From: Streptomyces longisporoflavus
GTDB lineage: Bacteria > Actinomycetota > Actinomycetes > Streptomycetales > Streptomycetaceae
Direction of reading: 5' to 3'
NCBI RefSeq assembly: GCF_014649775.1
Contig: NZ_BMTR01000009.1
Location: forward strand, 1 to 64,000
DNA: 64,000 bases
Shown: positions 10,766-19,861 of the stretch, piece after piece
Numbering within the stretch: position 1 is the stretch's first letter
How the letters are laid out: each line of letters opens with the position of its first letter
Position numbers and translations under genes: made by a program
Notes under the pieces: generated by a model
Seen by the model: only the letters and a program-made list of their open reading frames with translations
What the model was told of the DNA's origin: nothing
Database searches by the model: none

Positions 10766-11314
10766 TCAGACGGTGAGAAGGGCGTCCAGCGGGGCGCCCT
10801 CCAGCGCTGTCTCCAGCTTGGCGCGGCCCCCGAGGAAGCCGAGCTCCATCAGGACGGCCACACCGGCGACCTGAGCGCCCGCGCGGCGGATGAGCCGCAG
10901 GGACGCCTCGGCGGTACCGCCGGTCGCCAGGACGTCGTCGACGACCATGACGCGGTCGTCGGCGGCGAGGTCCTCGGCGTGCACCTCGATCTCCGCGCTG
11001 CCGTACTCCAGGTCGTACGACTGGGCGAGCGTCGCTCCGGGGAGCTTGCCCGCCTTGCGTACGGGGATGAAGCCGAGCCCGGCGCGCAGGGCCACCGGGG
11101 CGCCCAGGATGAAGCCGCGGGCCTCCAGGCCGACGATCTTCGTGGCGCCGTACCGCACGGCGAGGGCCGCGAGGGCCTCGGTGAGTGCGGCGAAGGCCTC
11201 CGGGTCCGCGAGCAGCGGGGTGATGTCCTTGAACATCACCCCGGGCTCGGGGTAGTCAGGAACGTCCCGGATGCGGCTGAGCAGCAGCTCCGTCGTGCCG
11301 GCGAGCTCGGTCAT
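10766..11314 (-). CDS. apt: Adenine phosphoribosyltransferase
   Basis: A 182-residue cytoplasmic purine-salvage enzyme that makes AMP from adenine and PRPP. The PRPP-binding motif VMVVDDVLATGGTA is complete, and VGLEARGFILGAPVA and the flexible-loop region KAGKLPGATLAQSYDLEYG match the family. ATG 11314 overlaps the secF stop by 4 bases (ATGA), so translation is coupled. It is last in the yajC-secD-secF-apt run and just upstream of relA, an arrangement also known from S. coelicolor. Confidence 0.95.
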   Translation of the reverse strand: MTELAGTTELLLSRIRDVPDYPEPGVMFKDITPLLADPEAFAALTEALAALAVRYGATKIVGLEARGFILGAPVALRAGLGFIPVRKAGKLPGATLAQSYDLEYGSAEIEVHAEDLAADDRVMVVDDVLATGGTAEASLRLIRRAGAQVAGVAVLMELGFLGGRAKLETALEGAPLDALLTV

Positions 11315-12447
11315 CGGCGCTTCCCCGAAGGACGGCCGCGGCCCCGGCCCCGCGAGGCCGGCTGGGTGCGCGGCCCGACGACGCCCGCGGGGGTGGCCCC
11401 CGCCGGCTCGTCGTCCTGCGGCTCGTCGTCCTCCTCGATCCGCGCGTCGCTCTCGCTCTCCACGGACTCGCCCTTGGCCGCGGCAGCGGCACGCTTGGCG
11501 AGGACGCGCTTCTTGAGCGCCTTCATCGCCGGCTCGGTCTCCTTGAGGTCGGCGACGAGCGGCGTGGCGATGAAGATCGAGGAGTACGCACCGGCCGCGA
11601 GGCCGACGAACAGCGACAGCGAGATGTCGTTGAGCATGCCCGCCCCGAGGAAGCCGCCGCCGATGAAGAGCAGTCCGGCGACCGGCAGGAGCGCGACGAC
11701 CGTGGTGTTGATCGAGCGCACCAGGGTGCTGTTGATGCTGCGGTTGGCGACCTCGCTGTACGTCCACCGCGTCTGCTTGGTGAGGTCCTTCGACTGCTCC
11801 TTCAAGCTGTCGAAGACCACCACGGTGTCGTAGAGCGAGTAACCGAGGATCGTGAGCAGACCGATGATCGTGCCCTGGGTGACCTCGAAGCCCACCAGTG
11901 CGTACACACCGACGGTGATCGTGATGTCGTGGATCAGGGCGATCAGCGCGGCAAGCGCCATGCGCCACTCGAAGGCGATCGCCAGATAGATCACCACGAG
12001 GACCATGAAGATGATCAGACCCTGCCAGGCCTTCTGGCTGATCTGCTCACCCCAGCTGGGGCCCACGAGGTCGGCGTTGATGGACTCCGGCTTGAGGTCC
12101 ATGTCCTTGGCCAGGTCAGCCTTGATCTGGTCGGACTTGGCGGTGTCCACGCCCGCGACCTGGATGCGCAGACCGCCCGAGCCGAGCTCCTGGACGAGCG
12201 CGTCGTGGCCGGAGGCCTCTTCCGCGTACTTCTCCGCCTGGGCCACCGAGACGCTGGTCTTCGGGGTGGTGAAGACGGCACCGCCCTCGAACTCGATGCC
12301 CATGTTCAGGCCGCGCACCGCCAGGCCGACGATGGCCGTGATGGTGATCAGGATCGAGATGCCGTACCAGATCTTGCGCTTGCCGACGAAGTCGTAGCCG
12401 ACCTCACCGCGGTAGAGCCTGGCGCCGAGATTGCCGAGCTTCGACAC
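11311..12447 (-). CDS. secF: Protein translocase subunit SecF
   Basis: A 378-residue inner-membrane protein that with SecD uses proton motive force to help preproteins leave SecYEG. The N-terminal span is followed by an extracytoplasmic domain (GIEFEGGAVFTTP, the SecF GxxFxGG signature) and five further spans, with ALIALIHDITITVGVYALVG (D4-type motif) and TILGYSLYDTVVVFDSLKE. The C-terminal tail of about 70 residues is charged and probably disordered. GTG 12447 starts one base after the secD stop. Confidence 0.94.
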   Translation of the reverse strand: MSKLGNLGARLYRGEVGYDFVGKRKIWYGISILITITAIVGLAVRGLNMGIEFEGGAVFTTPKTSVSVAQAEKYAEEASGHDALVQELGSGGLRIQVAGVDTAKSDQIKADLAKDMDLKPESINADLVGPSWGEQISQKAWQGLIIFMVLVVIYLAIAFEWRMALAALIALIHDITITVGVYALVGFEVTQGTIIGLLTILGYSLYDTVVVFDSLKEQSKDLTKQTRWTYSEVANRSINSTLVRSINTTVVALLPVAGLLFIGGGFLGAGMLNDISLSLFVGLAAGAYSSIFIATPLVADLKETEPAMKALKKRVLAKRAAAAAKGESVESESDARIEEDDEPQDDEPAGATPAGVVGPRTQPASRGRGRGRPSGKRR

Positions 12448-12448
12448 C

Positions 12449-14242
12449 TCAGGCCTCCTTCGGGTCGACAGGGCCAGCGGCGGAACCAGTGGCACGGCGG
12501 GTGCGGCGCAGCGGGGGCTTGGCGCCGAGCCGCTTCGGGTCGAGGCCGGACCACTTGTGGCCGTTCGCGAAGAACTTCTTGCGGGCCATGAGGGTCATCA
12601 GCGGCTTGGTGAAGAAGAACACCACCACGACGTCGAGCAGCGTGGTCAGGCCGAGCGTGAACGCGAAGCCCTGGACCTTGCCGACGGTGACGATGAAGAG
12701 CACCGCGGCCGCCAGGAACGACACGAAGTCGGAGACCAGGATGGTGCGCCGGGCGCGCGGCCAGGCGCGCTCGACGGCGGGCCGCAGTGTGCGTCCCTCT
12801 CTGACCTCGTCCCTGACGCGTTCGAAGAACACGATGAACGAGTCCGCGGTGATACCGATGGCAACGATCGCACCACACACCGCGGGCAGGTTCAGGGTGA
12901 AGGAGATGGCCGGGCCGAGCAGCGTCATCAGGGTGTACGTCAGGGCGGCCGAGACCAGGAGGCTCGCGATGGCGATCAGCGAGAGCCCGCGGTAGTAGAC
13001 CACCAGGTAGATGATGACGAGCGCGAGGCCGATGGCGCCGGCGATCAGACCGGCGTGCAGCTGCTCGCCGCCGAGTGCCGGGCTGACGGTGGTGACGCTC
13101 TGCTCGTGGAAGGTGAGCGGCAGCGCGCCGTACGACAGGATGTTGGCGAGGTCCTGCGCCGACTCCTGGGTGAAGCTGCCGGAGATCTCGGCGTTCGCGC
13201 TCAGGGTCGTGTTGACGCTGGGGGCCGAGGCCACCTCGCCGTCCAGGACGATGGCGAACTGGTTCATCGGCTGCTGCTGCTGCGAGAGCTTGCTGGTCGT
13301 CTTGGAGAACTTCTTCGAGCCGCTGCCCGTGAACTCCATGTTGACGACCCAGGCACCGCTCTGCTGGTTGATCGTCGCCTTGGCGTCGTCGACGTCCTTG
13401 CCGTTCAGTTCGGCAGGGCCGAGGACGTACTTCTCCCACTGACCCGCGCTGTTCTTGCCGCAGGCGATGGTCTGCTCGGACGGCTTGATGCCGTCGCCGA
13501 CCTTGCCGCGCTGCGCCTTGTCGGTGCAGTCGAGCTCGGTGAACTTCTTCTGCAGCGCCGCGGTGGCCGGGTCCGCGGACGGGGTGGGCGTCGGCGCGGC
13601 CTTGTCCTTGTCGCCGCCCTTGTCCGAAGCCTTCGGGGTCGGGGTGGCGTCGGCCTTCAGGCCGTCGGTGACGGCGCGGCCCTGCGAGGTGGGCGAGGCG
13701 GTCGGGGTCGGGGACGCCTTGTCGTCACCCTTGCCGTCGCCCTGCTCGGTCGCCTTGTCCGGGTCCGCGGTGTCCTTGCCCTTGTCCTTGCCCTTGCCGG
13801 ACGAGCTGGCGGACGGCTCGGGCGTGGGCTCGCCGCTGGCCACCGTCACCACGGGACGGAAGTAGAGCTGAGCGGTCGTGCCGACCTGCTCGCGCGCCTG
13901 CTTCTCGTTCGTGCCCTTGGGGATGTTGACGATGATGTTGTCGTCGCCCTGGGTCTGCACCTCGGCCTCGGACACACCCAGACCATTGACGCGGTTGTTG
14001 ATGATGCTGACCGCGGTGTTCATGTTGGTCGGGTTGATCGCGCTCTTCTTCTGGCCCGGCTCGTCCTTCGCCTGGAGCGTGATGCTGGTGCCGCCGGCGA
14101 GGTCAATGCCGAGGCGAGGCGTCGTGTTCCCGGAGAGGAACATCCCCCCGGTGAGCGCCACGAGGGCGATCAGAATGAAGACCAATGAGCGGCCCGGCTT
14201 GCCCGGGGCGCTCTGCCTTCGGCCCTTCTTAGGTGCTGCCAC
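12449..14242 (-). CDS. secD: Protein translocase subunit SecD
   Basis: A 597-residue membrane protein, partner of SecF. The first span is followed by TPRLGIDLAGGTSITLQ (SecD GIDLxGG signature), the large extracytoplasmic P1 domain, and five C-terminal spans with AIGITADSFIVFFERVRDEV. Unusual: roughly residues 130-235 in P1 are a Ser/Pro/Lys/Asp-rich low-complexity insertion (for example SSSGKGKDKGKDTADPDKAT), making it longer than typical SecD. GTG 14242 is chosen for the KKGRRQSAPGKPGRS N-terminus before the first span. Confidence 0.94.
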   Translation of the reverse strand: MAAPKKGRRQSAPGKPGRSLVFILIALVALTGGMFLSGNTTPRLGIDLAGGTSITLQAKDEPGQKKSAINPTNMNTAVSIINNRVNGLGVSEAEVQTQGDDNIIVNIPKGTNEKQAREQVGTTAQLYFRPVVTVASGEPTPEPSASSSGKGKDKGKDTADPDKATEQGDGKGDDKASPTPTASPTSQGRAVTDGLKADATPTPKASDKGGDKDKAAPTPTPSADPATAALQKKFTELDCTDKAQRGKVGDGIKPSEQTIACGKNSAGQWEKYVLGPAELNGKDVDDAKATINQQSGAWVVNMEFTGSGSKKFSKTTSKLSQQQQPMNQFAIVLDGEVASAPSVNTTLSANAEISGSFTQESAQDLANILSYGALPLTFHEQSVTTVSPALGGEQLHAGLIAGAIGLALVIIYLVVYYRGLSLIAIASLLVSAALTYTLMTLLGPAISFTLNLPAVCGAIVAIGITADSFIVFFERVRDEVREGRTLRPAVERAWPRARRTILVSDFVSFLAAAVLFIVTVGKVQGFAFTLGLTTLLDVVVVFFFTKPLMTLMARKKFFANGHKWSGLDPKRLGAKPPLRRTRRATGSAAGPVDPKEA

Positions 14243-14412
14243 CTTCTCGTTCTCCCTGTCCAACCGCCCCGGCGTCCGGTGCACTGCCCCTCACTGAACG
14301 GGGAGTTCCCGGGTCGGGCGGCCATGAAATGGTGTCGAGACCCGCCACGAAACCCACGCACTTCGGGGGCCGTGGCAGCGCGAGCGGCGCACCCCACGGA
14401 CCCCGGTGGTGG

Positions 14413-14880
14413 TTACTTCGTGCCGGACTCGCCGTCGGTCTTCTTCGGCTCGGCGTCGTCGGCCTCGGGGGCGCTGTCCGCGTCCTTCTTGCCGAGGTCG
14501 ATGGGCGAGTCGTCGGAAGCGCCGGCGGCGGGCTCGTCGGTCCCGGTGAGGGAGGAGGCGTCGTCCGGGACGACGGGGTCGTCCGACTTCACGGCACTCG
14601 TGCCGTGAACGATGCGGTTGTACTCGTCGTCCTCGAGGACGGCGCCCACGGCGTTCTTCGCGTAGAACGCGTGCACACCGGGAGCCACCTCAAGGAGGAC
14701 GGCGTCGTCGTGAACCTCCTTGACGGTGGCATACATACCGCCGATCGTGCGGATGCCGGTGCCGGGCTGCATCTCATTGCGCATCTGCGCGGCCGCCTGC
14801 TGCTTCTTCTTGGCGGAGCGCGTCATCAGGAACATGGCCCCGATGAGCACGATGAAGGGGAGGAGGGTCACGATATTCAC
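14413..14880 (-). CDS. yajC: Preprotein translocase subunit YajC
   Basis: A 155-residue single-span membrane protein. It begins NIVTLLPFIVLIGAMFLMTR, followed by the YajC signature KKKQQAAAQMRNEMQPGTGI and a small soluble domain, then an acidic Ser/Asp/Glu tail. YajC associates with SecDF. GTG 14880 has AAGGAA about 12 bases upstream. About 170 bases separate it from secD, so the sec genes may have an extra promoter or a read-through leader here. Confidence 0.9.
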   Translation of the reverse strand: MNIVTLLPFIVLIGAMFLMTRSAKKKQQAAAQMRNEMQPGTGIRTIGGMYATVKEVHDDAVLLEVAPGVHAFYAKNAVGAVLEDDEYNRIVHGTSAVKSDDPVVPDDASSLTGTDEPAAGASDDSPIDLGKKDADSAPEADDAEPKKTDGESGTK

Positions 14881-15044
14881 GGGACGGAGTTTCCTTCGCA
14901 TGACCGCGCAGATAAGCGGCCTGATGGACGGGGGTGGGCACGCCGCCCACAAGGACGGCATCGGCGGAGTCTAAGCGAGTCCGCACCTAACGAACAACGC
15001 TCAGCATGGCACCGCAGTTCCTGACCGCTCCACTACGCGCGCCG

Positions 15045-16127
15045 TCACGCCCCGAACAGGTCCCCTTGTCCGATTCCGCCCGCCTGCCGCGGCGGCACAA
15101 GGCCGAGATGCGCCCATGCGGCGGGCGTACCGACCCGGCCGCGCGGGGTGCGCGCGAGCAGACCCTCCCGCACCAGGAAGGGCTCGGCGACCTCCTCGAC
15201 CGTCTCGCGCTCCTCCCCCACGGCCACCGCGAGCGTGGAGAGCCCGACGGGTCCGCCGCCGAAGAGCTTGAGCAGGGCTTCGAGGACCGCGCGGTCGAGG
15301 CGGTCGAGGCCGCGGGCGTCCACCTCGTAGACCTTGAGGGCCGCGGCGGCGATCTCCCTGTCGATCTCTCCGTCGGCCTTGACCTGCGCGTAGTCCCGCA
15401 CGCGGCGCAGCAGGCGGTTGGCGATGCGGGGCGTGCCGCGCGAGCGTCCCGCGATCTCGGCGGCGCCGTCCGGGTCGATCGCCACGTCGAGCAGCTGTGC
15501 CGAGCGGTGGATCACGCGCTCCAGCTCGGCGGGTTCGTAGAACTCCATGTGCCCGGTGAAGCCGAAGCGGTCGCGCAGCGGCGGCGGCAGCAGGCCCGCC
15601 CTGGTGGTGGCGCCGACCAGGGTGAAGGGCGGCAGTTCCAGCGGGATGGCCGTGGCGCCGGGACCCTTGCCGACGATCACGTCGACGCGGAAGTCCTCCA
15701 TCGCCATGTAGAGCATCTCTTCGGCAGGCCGGGACATCCGGTGGATCTCGTCGAGGAAGAGCACCTCCCCCTCCTGGAGGGAGGAGAGGATCGCCGCGAG
15801 ATCGCCCGCGTGCTGGATGGCGGGGCCGCTGGTGATGCGGATCGGGGCGCCCATCTCGGCCGCGATGATCATCGAGAGGGTCGTCTTGCCGAGCCCGGGG
15901 GCGCCCGAGAGCAGGACGTGGTCGGCGGTGGCGCCTCGCGCGCGGGCGGCGCGCAGGACGAGGTCGAGTTGCTCGCGGACCTTCTCCTGGCCGATGAACT
16001 CGTCCAGGTCCTTGGGGCGGAGGGCGGCCTCGACCGCCTGGTCCTCGCCGTCGGCGGACGCACCGACGAGCCGCTCGGCCGCGGCGGGTGCGGCAGTCGC
16101 GTCGTCGGTCGTCTCGTCCCAGTTCAT
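15045..16127 (-). CDS. ruvB: Holliday junction branch migration DNA helicase RuvB
   Basis: A 360-residue AAA+ motor that drives branch migration with RuvA. Walker A GAPGLGKTT, Walker B VLFLDEIHRM, sensor 1 LVGATTRAG and the arginine finger in LRDRFGF are visible, with a C-terminal winged helix (VGLSTLAVAVGEERETVEEV). ATG 16127 follows GAGGCGAG. It is the last gene of the ruvC-ruvA-ruvB operon, 57 bases after ruvA. Confidence 0.96.
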   Translation of the reverse strand: MNWDETTDDATAAPAAAERLVGASADGEDQAVEAALRPKDLDEFIGQEKVREQLDLVLRAARARGATADHVLLSGAPGLGKTTLSMIIAAEMGAPIRITSGPAIQHAGDLAAILSSLQEGEVLFLDEIHRMSRPAEEMLYMAMEDFRVDVIVGKGPGATAIPLELPPFTLVGATTRAGLLPPPLRDRFGFTGHMEFYEPAELERVIHRSAQLLDVAIDPDGAAEIAGRSRGTPRIANRLLRRVRDYAQVKADGEIDREIAAAALKVYEVDARGLDRLDRAVLEALLKLFGGGPVGLSTLAVAVGEERETVEEVAEPFLVREGLLARTPRGRVGTPAAWAHLGLVPPRQAGGIGQGDLFGA

Positions 16128-16184
16128 GAGCTCGCCTCGCGATGTGGTTCTGGTGGTCGGGGGTCGGCGCGTCATGCGGAGGCG

Positions 16185-16793
16185 CTAGCGGGTGCGGTTC
16201 AGCGTCTGGAGTGCGGCCTTGAGGAGCTGGCCCACCTGCGGCTTCTCGGAGGCCTCGGCCTGCGGGGTGACGGCGGCGACGGCTTCGTCGGCCTCGCGCG
16301 TCGCATACCCGAGGCCGATGAGCGCCGCGTGCAGCTGATCGCTCCAGCCGGAGGTGACCGGGGTGCCGATCGCGGGGCCGCCGGTGCCGATGGGCTCGCC
16401 GAGGCGGTCCTTGTACTCCAGGAGCAGCTTCTGGGCGCCCTTCTTGCCGATGCCCGGCACGGCGGTGAGCGCCTTCTCGTCTCCGGTGGCGACCGCGCGG
16501 CGCAGGGCGTCCGGGCTGTGCACGGCGAGCATGGCCTGCGCGAGACGCGGTCCGACGCCGCTCGCGGTCTGCAGGAGCTCGAAGGTCTGGCGCTCGTCGT
16601 CGTCCGCGAAGCCGTACAGCGTCAGGGAGTCCTCGCGCACGACCAGGGAGGTGGCGAGCTTGGCCTGCTGGCCGACCCGGAGCGTGGAGAGGGTGTTGGG
16701 CGTGCACTGGACGGCCATGCCGACGCCGCCGACCTCGACCACCGCGGTGTCGGGGGCGAGGGCGGCTACGGGGCCGCTGACGAAGGCGATCAT
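16185..16793 (-). CDS. ruvA: Holliday junction branch migration protein RuvA
   Basis: A 202-residue protein that binds four-way DNA junctions as a tetramer and loads RuvB. The OB fold starts IAFVSGPVAALAPDTAVVEV. Two helix-hairpin-helix motifs follow (ASGVGPRLAQAMLAV, VPGIGKKGAQKLLLEY), and the C-terminal UBA-like domain that contacts RuvB includes ALIGLGYATREADEAV. The ATG overlaps the ruvC stop (ATGA). Confidence 0.95.
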   Translation of the reverse strand: MIAFVSGPVAALAPDTAVVEVGGVGMAVQCTPNTLSTLRVGQQAKLATSLVVREDSLTLYGFADDDERQTFELLQTASGVGPRLAQAMLAVHSPDALRRAVATGDEKALTAVPGIGKKGAQKLLLEYKDRLGEPIGTGGPAIGTPVTSGWSDQLHAALIGLGYATREADEAVAAVTPQAEASEKPQVGQLLKAALQTLNRTR

Positions 16794-17365
16794 GCGGTAC
16801 GGCCTTTCTGTGCCGGGGTGGTGCGCGATGCGTGCAGGGCCGCGGCCTGCTGGAGGCGGTTTTGGGCGACGGCCTGCTGGAGGCGGTTCTGGGCGGGGGC
16901 GCGCCAGATGTGACAGATGGCGAGCGCGAGGGCGTCCGCGGCGTCGGCGGGCTTGGGCGGTGCGTCGAGCCGCAGGAGGCGGGTGACCATCGCGCCGACC
17001 TGTGCCTTGTCGGCGCGACCGCTGCCGGTGACGGCGGCCTTGACCTCGCTGGGGGTGTGCAGGGCGACGGGGATGCCGCGGCGCGAGGCGCAGAGCATGG
17101 CCACGGCGCTCGCCTGGGCGGTGCCCATGACCGTCCGTACGTTGTGCTGGCTGAACACCCGCTCCACCGCGAGGACTTCCGGGTCGTGCTCGTCGAGCCA
17201 CTGCTCGATGCCCTGCTCGATGGCGACCAGGCGGTGGCCGAGCTCGGCGTCGGCGGGCGTACGCACGACGCCGACTCCGCGCATGGTGAGCGGTCGTCCG
17301 GCCACGCCGTCGACGACGCCGACACCGCACCGGGTGAGCCCGGGGTCCACCCCCAGTACGCGCAT
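16790..17365 (-). CDS. ruvC: Holliday junction resolvase RuvC
   Basis: A 191-residue endonuclease that cleaves Holliday junctions. The acidic residues are in RVLGVDPGLTRCG (Asp 7), LAVERVFSQHN (Glu) and the C-terminal ADAADALALAICH pair. ATG 17365 follows GAGGGGAGGGG. After the catalytic core the tail contains the nine-residue unit AQNRLQQAV/A twice, encoded by a 27-bp tandem repeat at 16844-16897; this lies outside the conserved fold. First gene of the ruv operon. Confidence 0.95.
   Translation of the reverse strand: MRVLGVDPGLTRCGVGVVDGVAGRPLTMRGVGVVRTPADAELGHRLVAIEQGIEQWLDEHDPEVLAVERVFSQHNVRTVMGTAQASAVAMLCASRRGIPVALHTPSEVKAAVTGSGRADKAQVGAMVTRLLRLDAPPKPADAADALALAICHIWRAPAQNRLQQAVAQNRLQQAAALHASRTTPAQKGRTA
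16844..16897. repeat. 27-bp tandem duplication in the ruvC 3' end
   Basis: Two copies (16844-16870, 16871-16897) starting GGCCTGCTGGAGGCGGTT differ at only a few bases. Being a multiple of three, it keeps the frame. Confidence 0.8.
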
Positions 17366-17436
17366 GCGCGCCCCTCCCCTCGTCGCGGCAGCGATCTTTG
17401 ACTTCACGCCAGGCTATCCGCTGCCACCGACAACAG

Positions 17437-17474
17437 CGGCGGGCCGGTGGACGTGTGTCCCATCCGGCCCGCCG
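17437..17474 (-). terminator. Hairpin terminator after yebC
   Basis: CGGCGGGCCGG (17437-17447) pairs perfectly with CCGGCCCGCCG (17464-17474), 16-nt loop, 23 bases after the yebC stop. Confidence 0.6.
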
Positions 17475-17497
17475 AAACCGCTCAGCTCGCGGGAGCG

Positions 17498-18250
17498 TTA
17501 CGCGTCGACCTTCTCCATGACCTCGTCGCTCACGTCGAAGTTGGCGAAGACGTTCTGGACGTCGTCGCTGTCCTCGAGCGCGTCGATGAGCTTGAAGATC
17601 TTCCGCGCGCCCTCCTCGTCCAGTTCGACCTGCATGGTCGGGACGAAGTTGGCGTCGGCGGAGTCGTACTCGATGCCGGCGTCCTGGAGCGCGGTACGGA
17701 CCGCGACCATGTCGGTGGCCTCGGAGAGCACCTCGAAGGACTCGCCGAGGTCGTTGACCTCTTCGGCGCCCGCGTCCAGGACAGCGCCCAGGACGTCGTC
17801 CTCGGACAGCTCGCCCTTGGGGACGATCACGACGCCCTTGCGGTTGAAGAGGTACGAGACGGAGCCCGGGTCGGCCATGGAGCCGCCGTTGCGGGTCATC
17901 GCCACGCGCACGTCCGATGCCGCGCGGTTGCGGTTGTCGGTGAGGCACTCGATGAGCACCGCGACGCCGTTCGGGCCGTAGCCCTCGTACATGATCGTCT
18001 CGTAGTCGGCGCCACCGGCTTCGAGACCGGCACCGCGCTTGACCGCGGAGTCGATGTTCTTGTTCGGGACCGAGCTCTTCTTGGCCTTCTGGATGGCGTC
18101 GAAGAGGGTCGGGTTCCCGGACACGTCGGCGCCGCCCGTACGGGCCGCGACCTCGATGTTCTTGATCATCTTCGCGAAGAGCTTGCCGCGCTTGGCGTCA
18201 ATCACGGCCTTCTTGTGCTTCGTCGTAGCCCATTTAGAGTGGCCGGACAT
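17498..18250 (-). CDS. YebC/PmpR family protein
   Basis: A 250-residue cytoplasmic protein. The N-terminus MSGHSKWATTKHKKAVIDA and the internal YEGYGPNGVAVLIECLTDN are diagnostic of the family. It was long annotated as a transcriptional regulator; more recent work on bacterial members links it to relieving ribosome stalling. It lies upstream of ruvC on the same strand, as in many bacteria, but is separated by a hairpin and 130 bases. Confidence 0.92.
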   Translation of the reverse strand: MSGHSKWATTKHKKAVIDAKRGKLFAKMIKNIEVAARTGGADVSGNPTLFDAIQKAKKSSVPNKNIDSAVKRGAGLEAGGADYETIMYEGYGPNGVAVLIECLTDNRNRAASDVRVAMTRNGGSMADPGSVSYLFNRKGVVIVPKGELSEDDVLGAVLDAGAEEVNDLGESFEVLSEATDMVAVRTALQDAGIEYDSADANFVPTMQVELDEEGARKIFKLIDALEDSDDVQNVFANFDVSDEVMEKVDA

Positions 18251-18318
18251 CTGCCTGTCTCCTTCGCGTTACCCAACCTGTACGAACTCCCCCGGACCTC
18301 GAGAACCCGGGGGGACCC

Positions 18319-18339
18319 CCGGATCCTACAAGGATCCGG
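18319..18339 (-). terminator. Short hairpin overlapping the pdxT stop
   Basis: CCGGATCC (18319-18326) and GGATCCGG (18332-18339) pair over loop TACAA; the pdxT stop codon (18326-18328) is within it. Probable end of the pdxST transcript. Confidence 0.45.
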
Positions 18340-18934
18340 CCTCCGTGTTCCCACGCACCATCCCGACGAACAGCTCGTGCACCCGGTGGTCGCCCGTCAG
18401 CTCGAGGTGGAACGACGTCGCGAGCGCGTTGCCCTGGCGCACGGCGACGATGTGTCCCCCGTGCTCCGCGAGCACCTCGACGCGCGCGCCGACCGACTCG
18501 ACCCAGGGGGCGCGGATGAAGACGCCCTCCACAGGGTCGCCGTCGATGCCCGCGATGTCGACGGCCGCCTCGAAGGACTCGTTCTGCCGCCCGAAGGCGT
18601 TACGGCGCACGATCATGTCGATGCCGCCGAAGGTCTCCTGCTCCGAGCGCGGATCGAGGATCTTGTCGGCCAGCATGATCATGCCCGCGCAGCTGCCGTA
18701 GACCGGCATGCCGTCCCGCACGCGCGCGCGCAGGGGCTCCATCAGGCCGAAGAGGACGGACAGCTTGGAGATGGTGGTGGACTCGCCGCCGGGGATGACG
18801 AGGCCGTCCACCTCCGCAAGCTCTTCGGGACGCCGGACCGGCCTGGCCACGGCGTCCGCCGAGGCCAGGGCGATCAGGTGCTCCCGTACGTCGCCCTGGA
18901 GTGCAAGGACGCCGACTACAGGGGTGTCATTCAT
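18326..18934 (-). CDS. pdxT: Pyridoxal 5'-phosphate synthase glutaminase subunit PdxT
   Basis: A 202-residue class I glutamine amidotransferase that supplies ammonia to PdxS for PLP synthesis. LVIPGGESTTISKL and the nucleophile Cys in VYGSCAGMIMLADK are present, and the His-Glu pair is in SFHLELTGDHRVH. It starts 12 bases after the pdxS stop, so the two are co-translated. Confidence 0.95.
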   Translation of the reverse strand: MNDTPVVGVLALQGDVREHLIALASADAVARPVRRPEELAEVDGLVIPGGESTTISKLSVLFGLMEPLRARVRDGMPVYGSCAGMIMLADKILDPRSEQETFGGIDMIVRRNAFGRQNESFEAAVDIAGIDGDPVEGVFIRAPWVESVGARVEVLAEHGGHIVAVRQGNALATSFHLELTGDHRVHELFVGMVRGNTEAGSL

Positions 18935-18946
18935 CTGTGTGATGCC

Positions 18947-19861
18947 TTACCAGCCGCGGTTGGCGTAGCGCTCGGCCTCGGGGAGGGTGTCGCAGTTGAT
19001 GCCGACCATGGCCTCGCCGAGGTTGCGGGACGCGTCCGCGATGATCTTGGGGTCGTCGTAGAAGGTGGTGGCCTTCACGATGGCGGCGGCGCGCGCGGCC
19101 GGGTCGCCCGACTTGAAGATGCCGGAGCCGACGAAGACACCCTCGGCACCGAGCTGGCGCATCAGGGCGGCGTCGGCGGGGGTGGCGACGCCACCGGCCG
19201 AGAAGAGGACCACCGGCAGCTTGCCAAGATCGGAGACCTCCTTGACCAGCTCGTACGGGGCGCGCAGGTCCTTGGCGGCGGCGTACAGCTCGTTGTTGTC
19301 GAAGCCGCGCAGCCTGGCTATCTCGTTCTTGATCTGGCGCAGGTGACGCACGGCCTCGACGACGTTGCCGGTGCCGGCCTCGCCCTTGGAGCGGATCATG
19401 GCCGCGCCCTCGGCGATGCGGCGCAGGGCCTCGCCCAGGTTGGTGGCACCACACACGAACGGGGTCGTGAAGGCGAACTTGTCGCTGTGGTTGACCTCGT
19501 CGGCCGGGGTCAGGACCTCGGACTCGTCGATGTAGTCGACGCCGAGGGACTGGAGCACCTGGGCCTCGACGAAGTGGCCGATGCGGGACTTGGCCATGAC
19601 GGGGATGGAGACGGCCTCGATGATCTCTTCGATCATGTTCGGGTCGGACATCCGGGCCACGCCGCCGTCCTTGCGGATGTCGGCCGGGACCCGCTCCAGG
19701 GCCATGACGGCCACGGCACCCGCGTCCTCGGCGATCTTCGCCTGCTCGGCGTTGACCACGTCCATGATGACGCCGCCCTTGAGCTGCTCGGCCATGCCGC
19801 GCTTGACGCGCGCGGTGCCGGTCTCGGGCGACTGGTTGCTGCTGGAAGAGGTGGTGGACAC
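18947..19861 (-). CDS. pdxS: Pyridoxal 5'-phosphate synthase lyase subunit PdxS
   Basis: A 304-residue barrel enzyme that combines ribose 5-phosphate, glyceraldehyde 3-phosphate and ammonia into PLP. GTARVKRGMAEQLKGGVIMD, the lysine in VPVMAKSRIGH-type context (here SIPVMAKSRIGHFVEAQ) and GVATPADAALMRQLGAEGVF are all present. GTG 19861 begins a Ser-rich tail of about 15 residues ending SSNQSPETG, as in other Streptomyces. Together with pdxT it gives DXP-independent vitamin B6 synthesis. Confidence 0.96.
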   Translation of the reverse strand: MSTTSSSSNQSPETGTARVKRGMAEQLKGGVIMDVVNAEQAKIAEDAGAVAVMALERVPADIRKDGGVARMSDPNMIEEIIEAVSIPVMAKSRIGHFVEAQVLQSLGVDYIDESEVLTPADEVNHSDKFAFTTPFVCGATNLGEALRRIAEGAAMIRSKGEAGTGNVVEAVRHLRQIKNEIARLRGFDNNELYAAAKDLRAPYELVKEVSDLGKLPVVLFSAGGVATPADAALMRQLGAEGVFVGSGIFKSGDPAARAAAIVKATTFYDDPKIIADASRNLGEAMVGINCDTLPEAERYANRGW

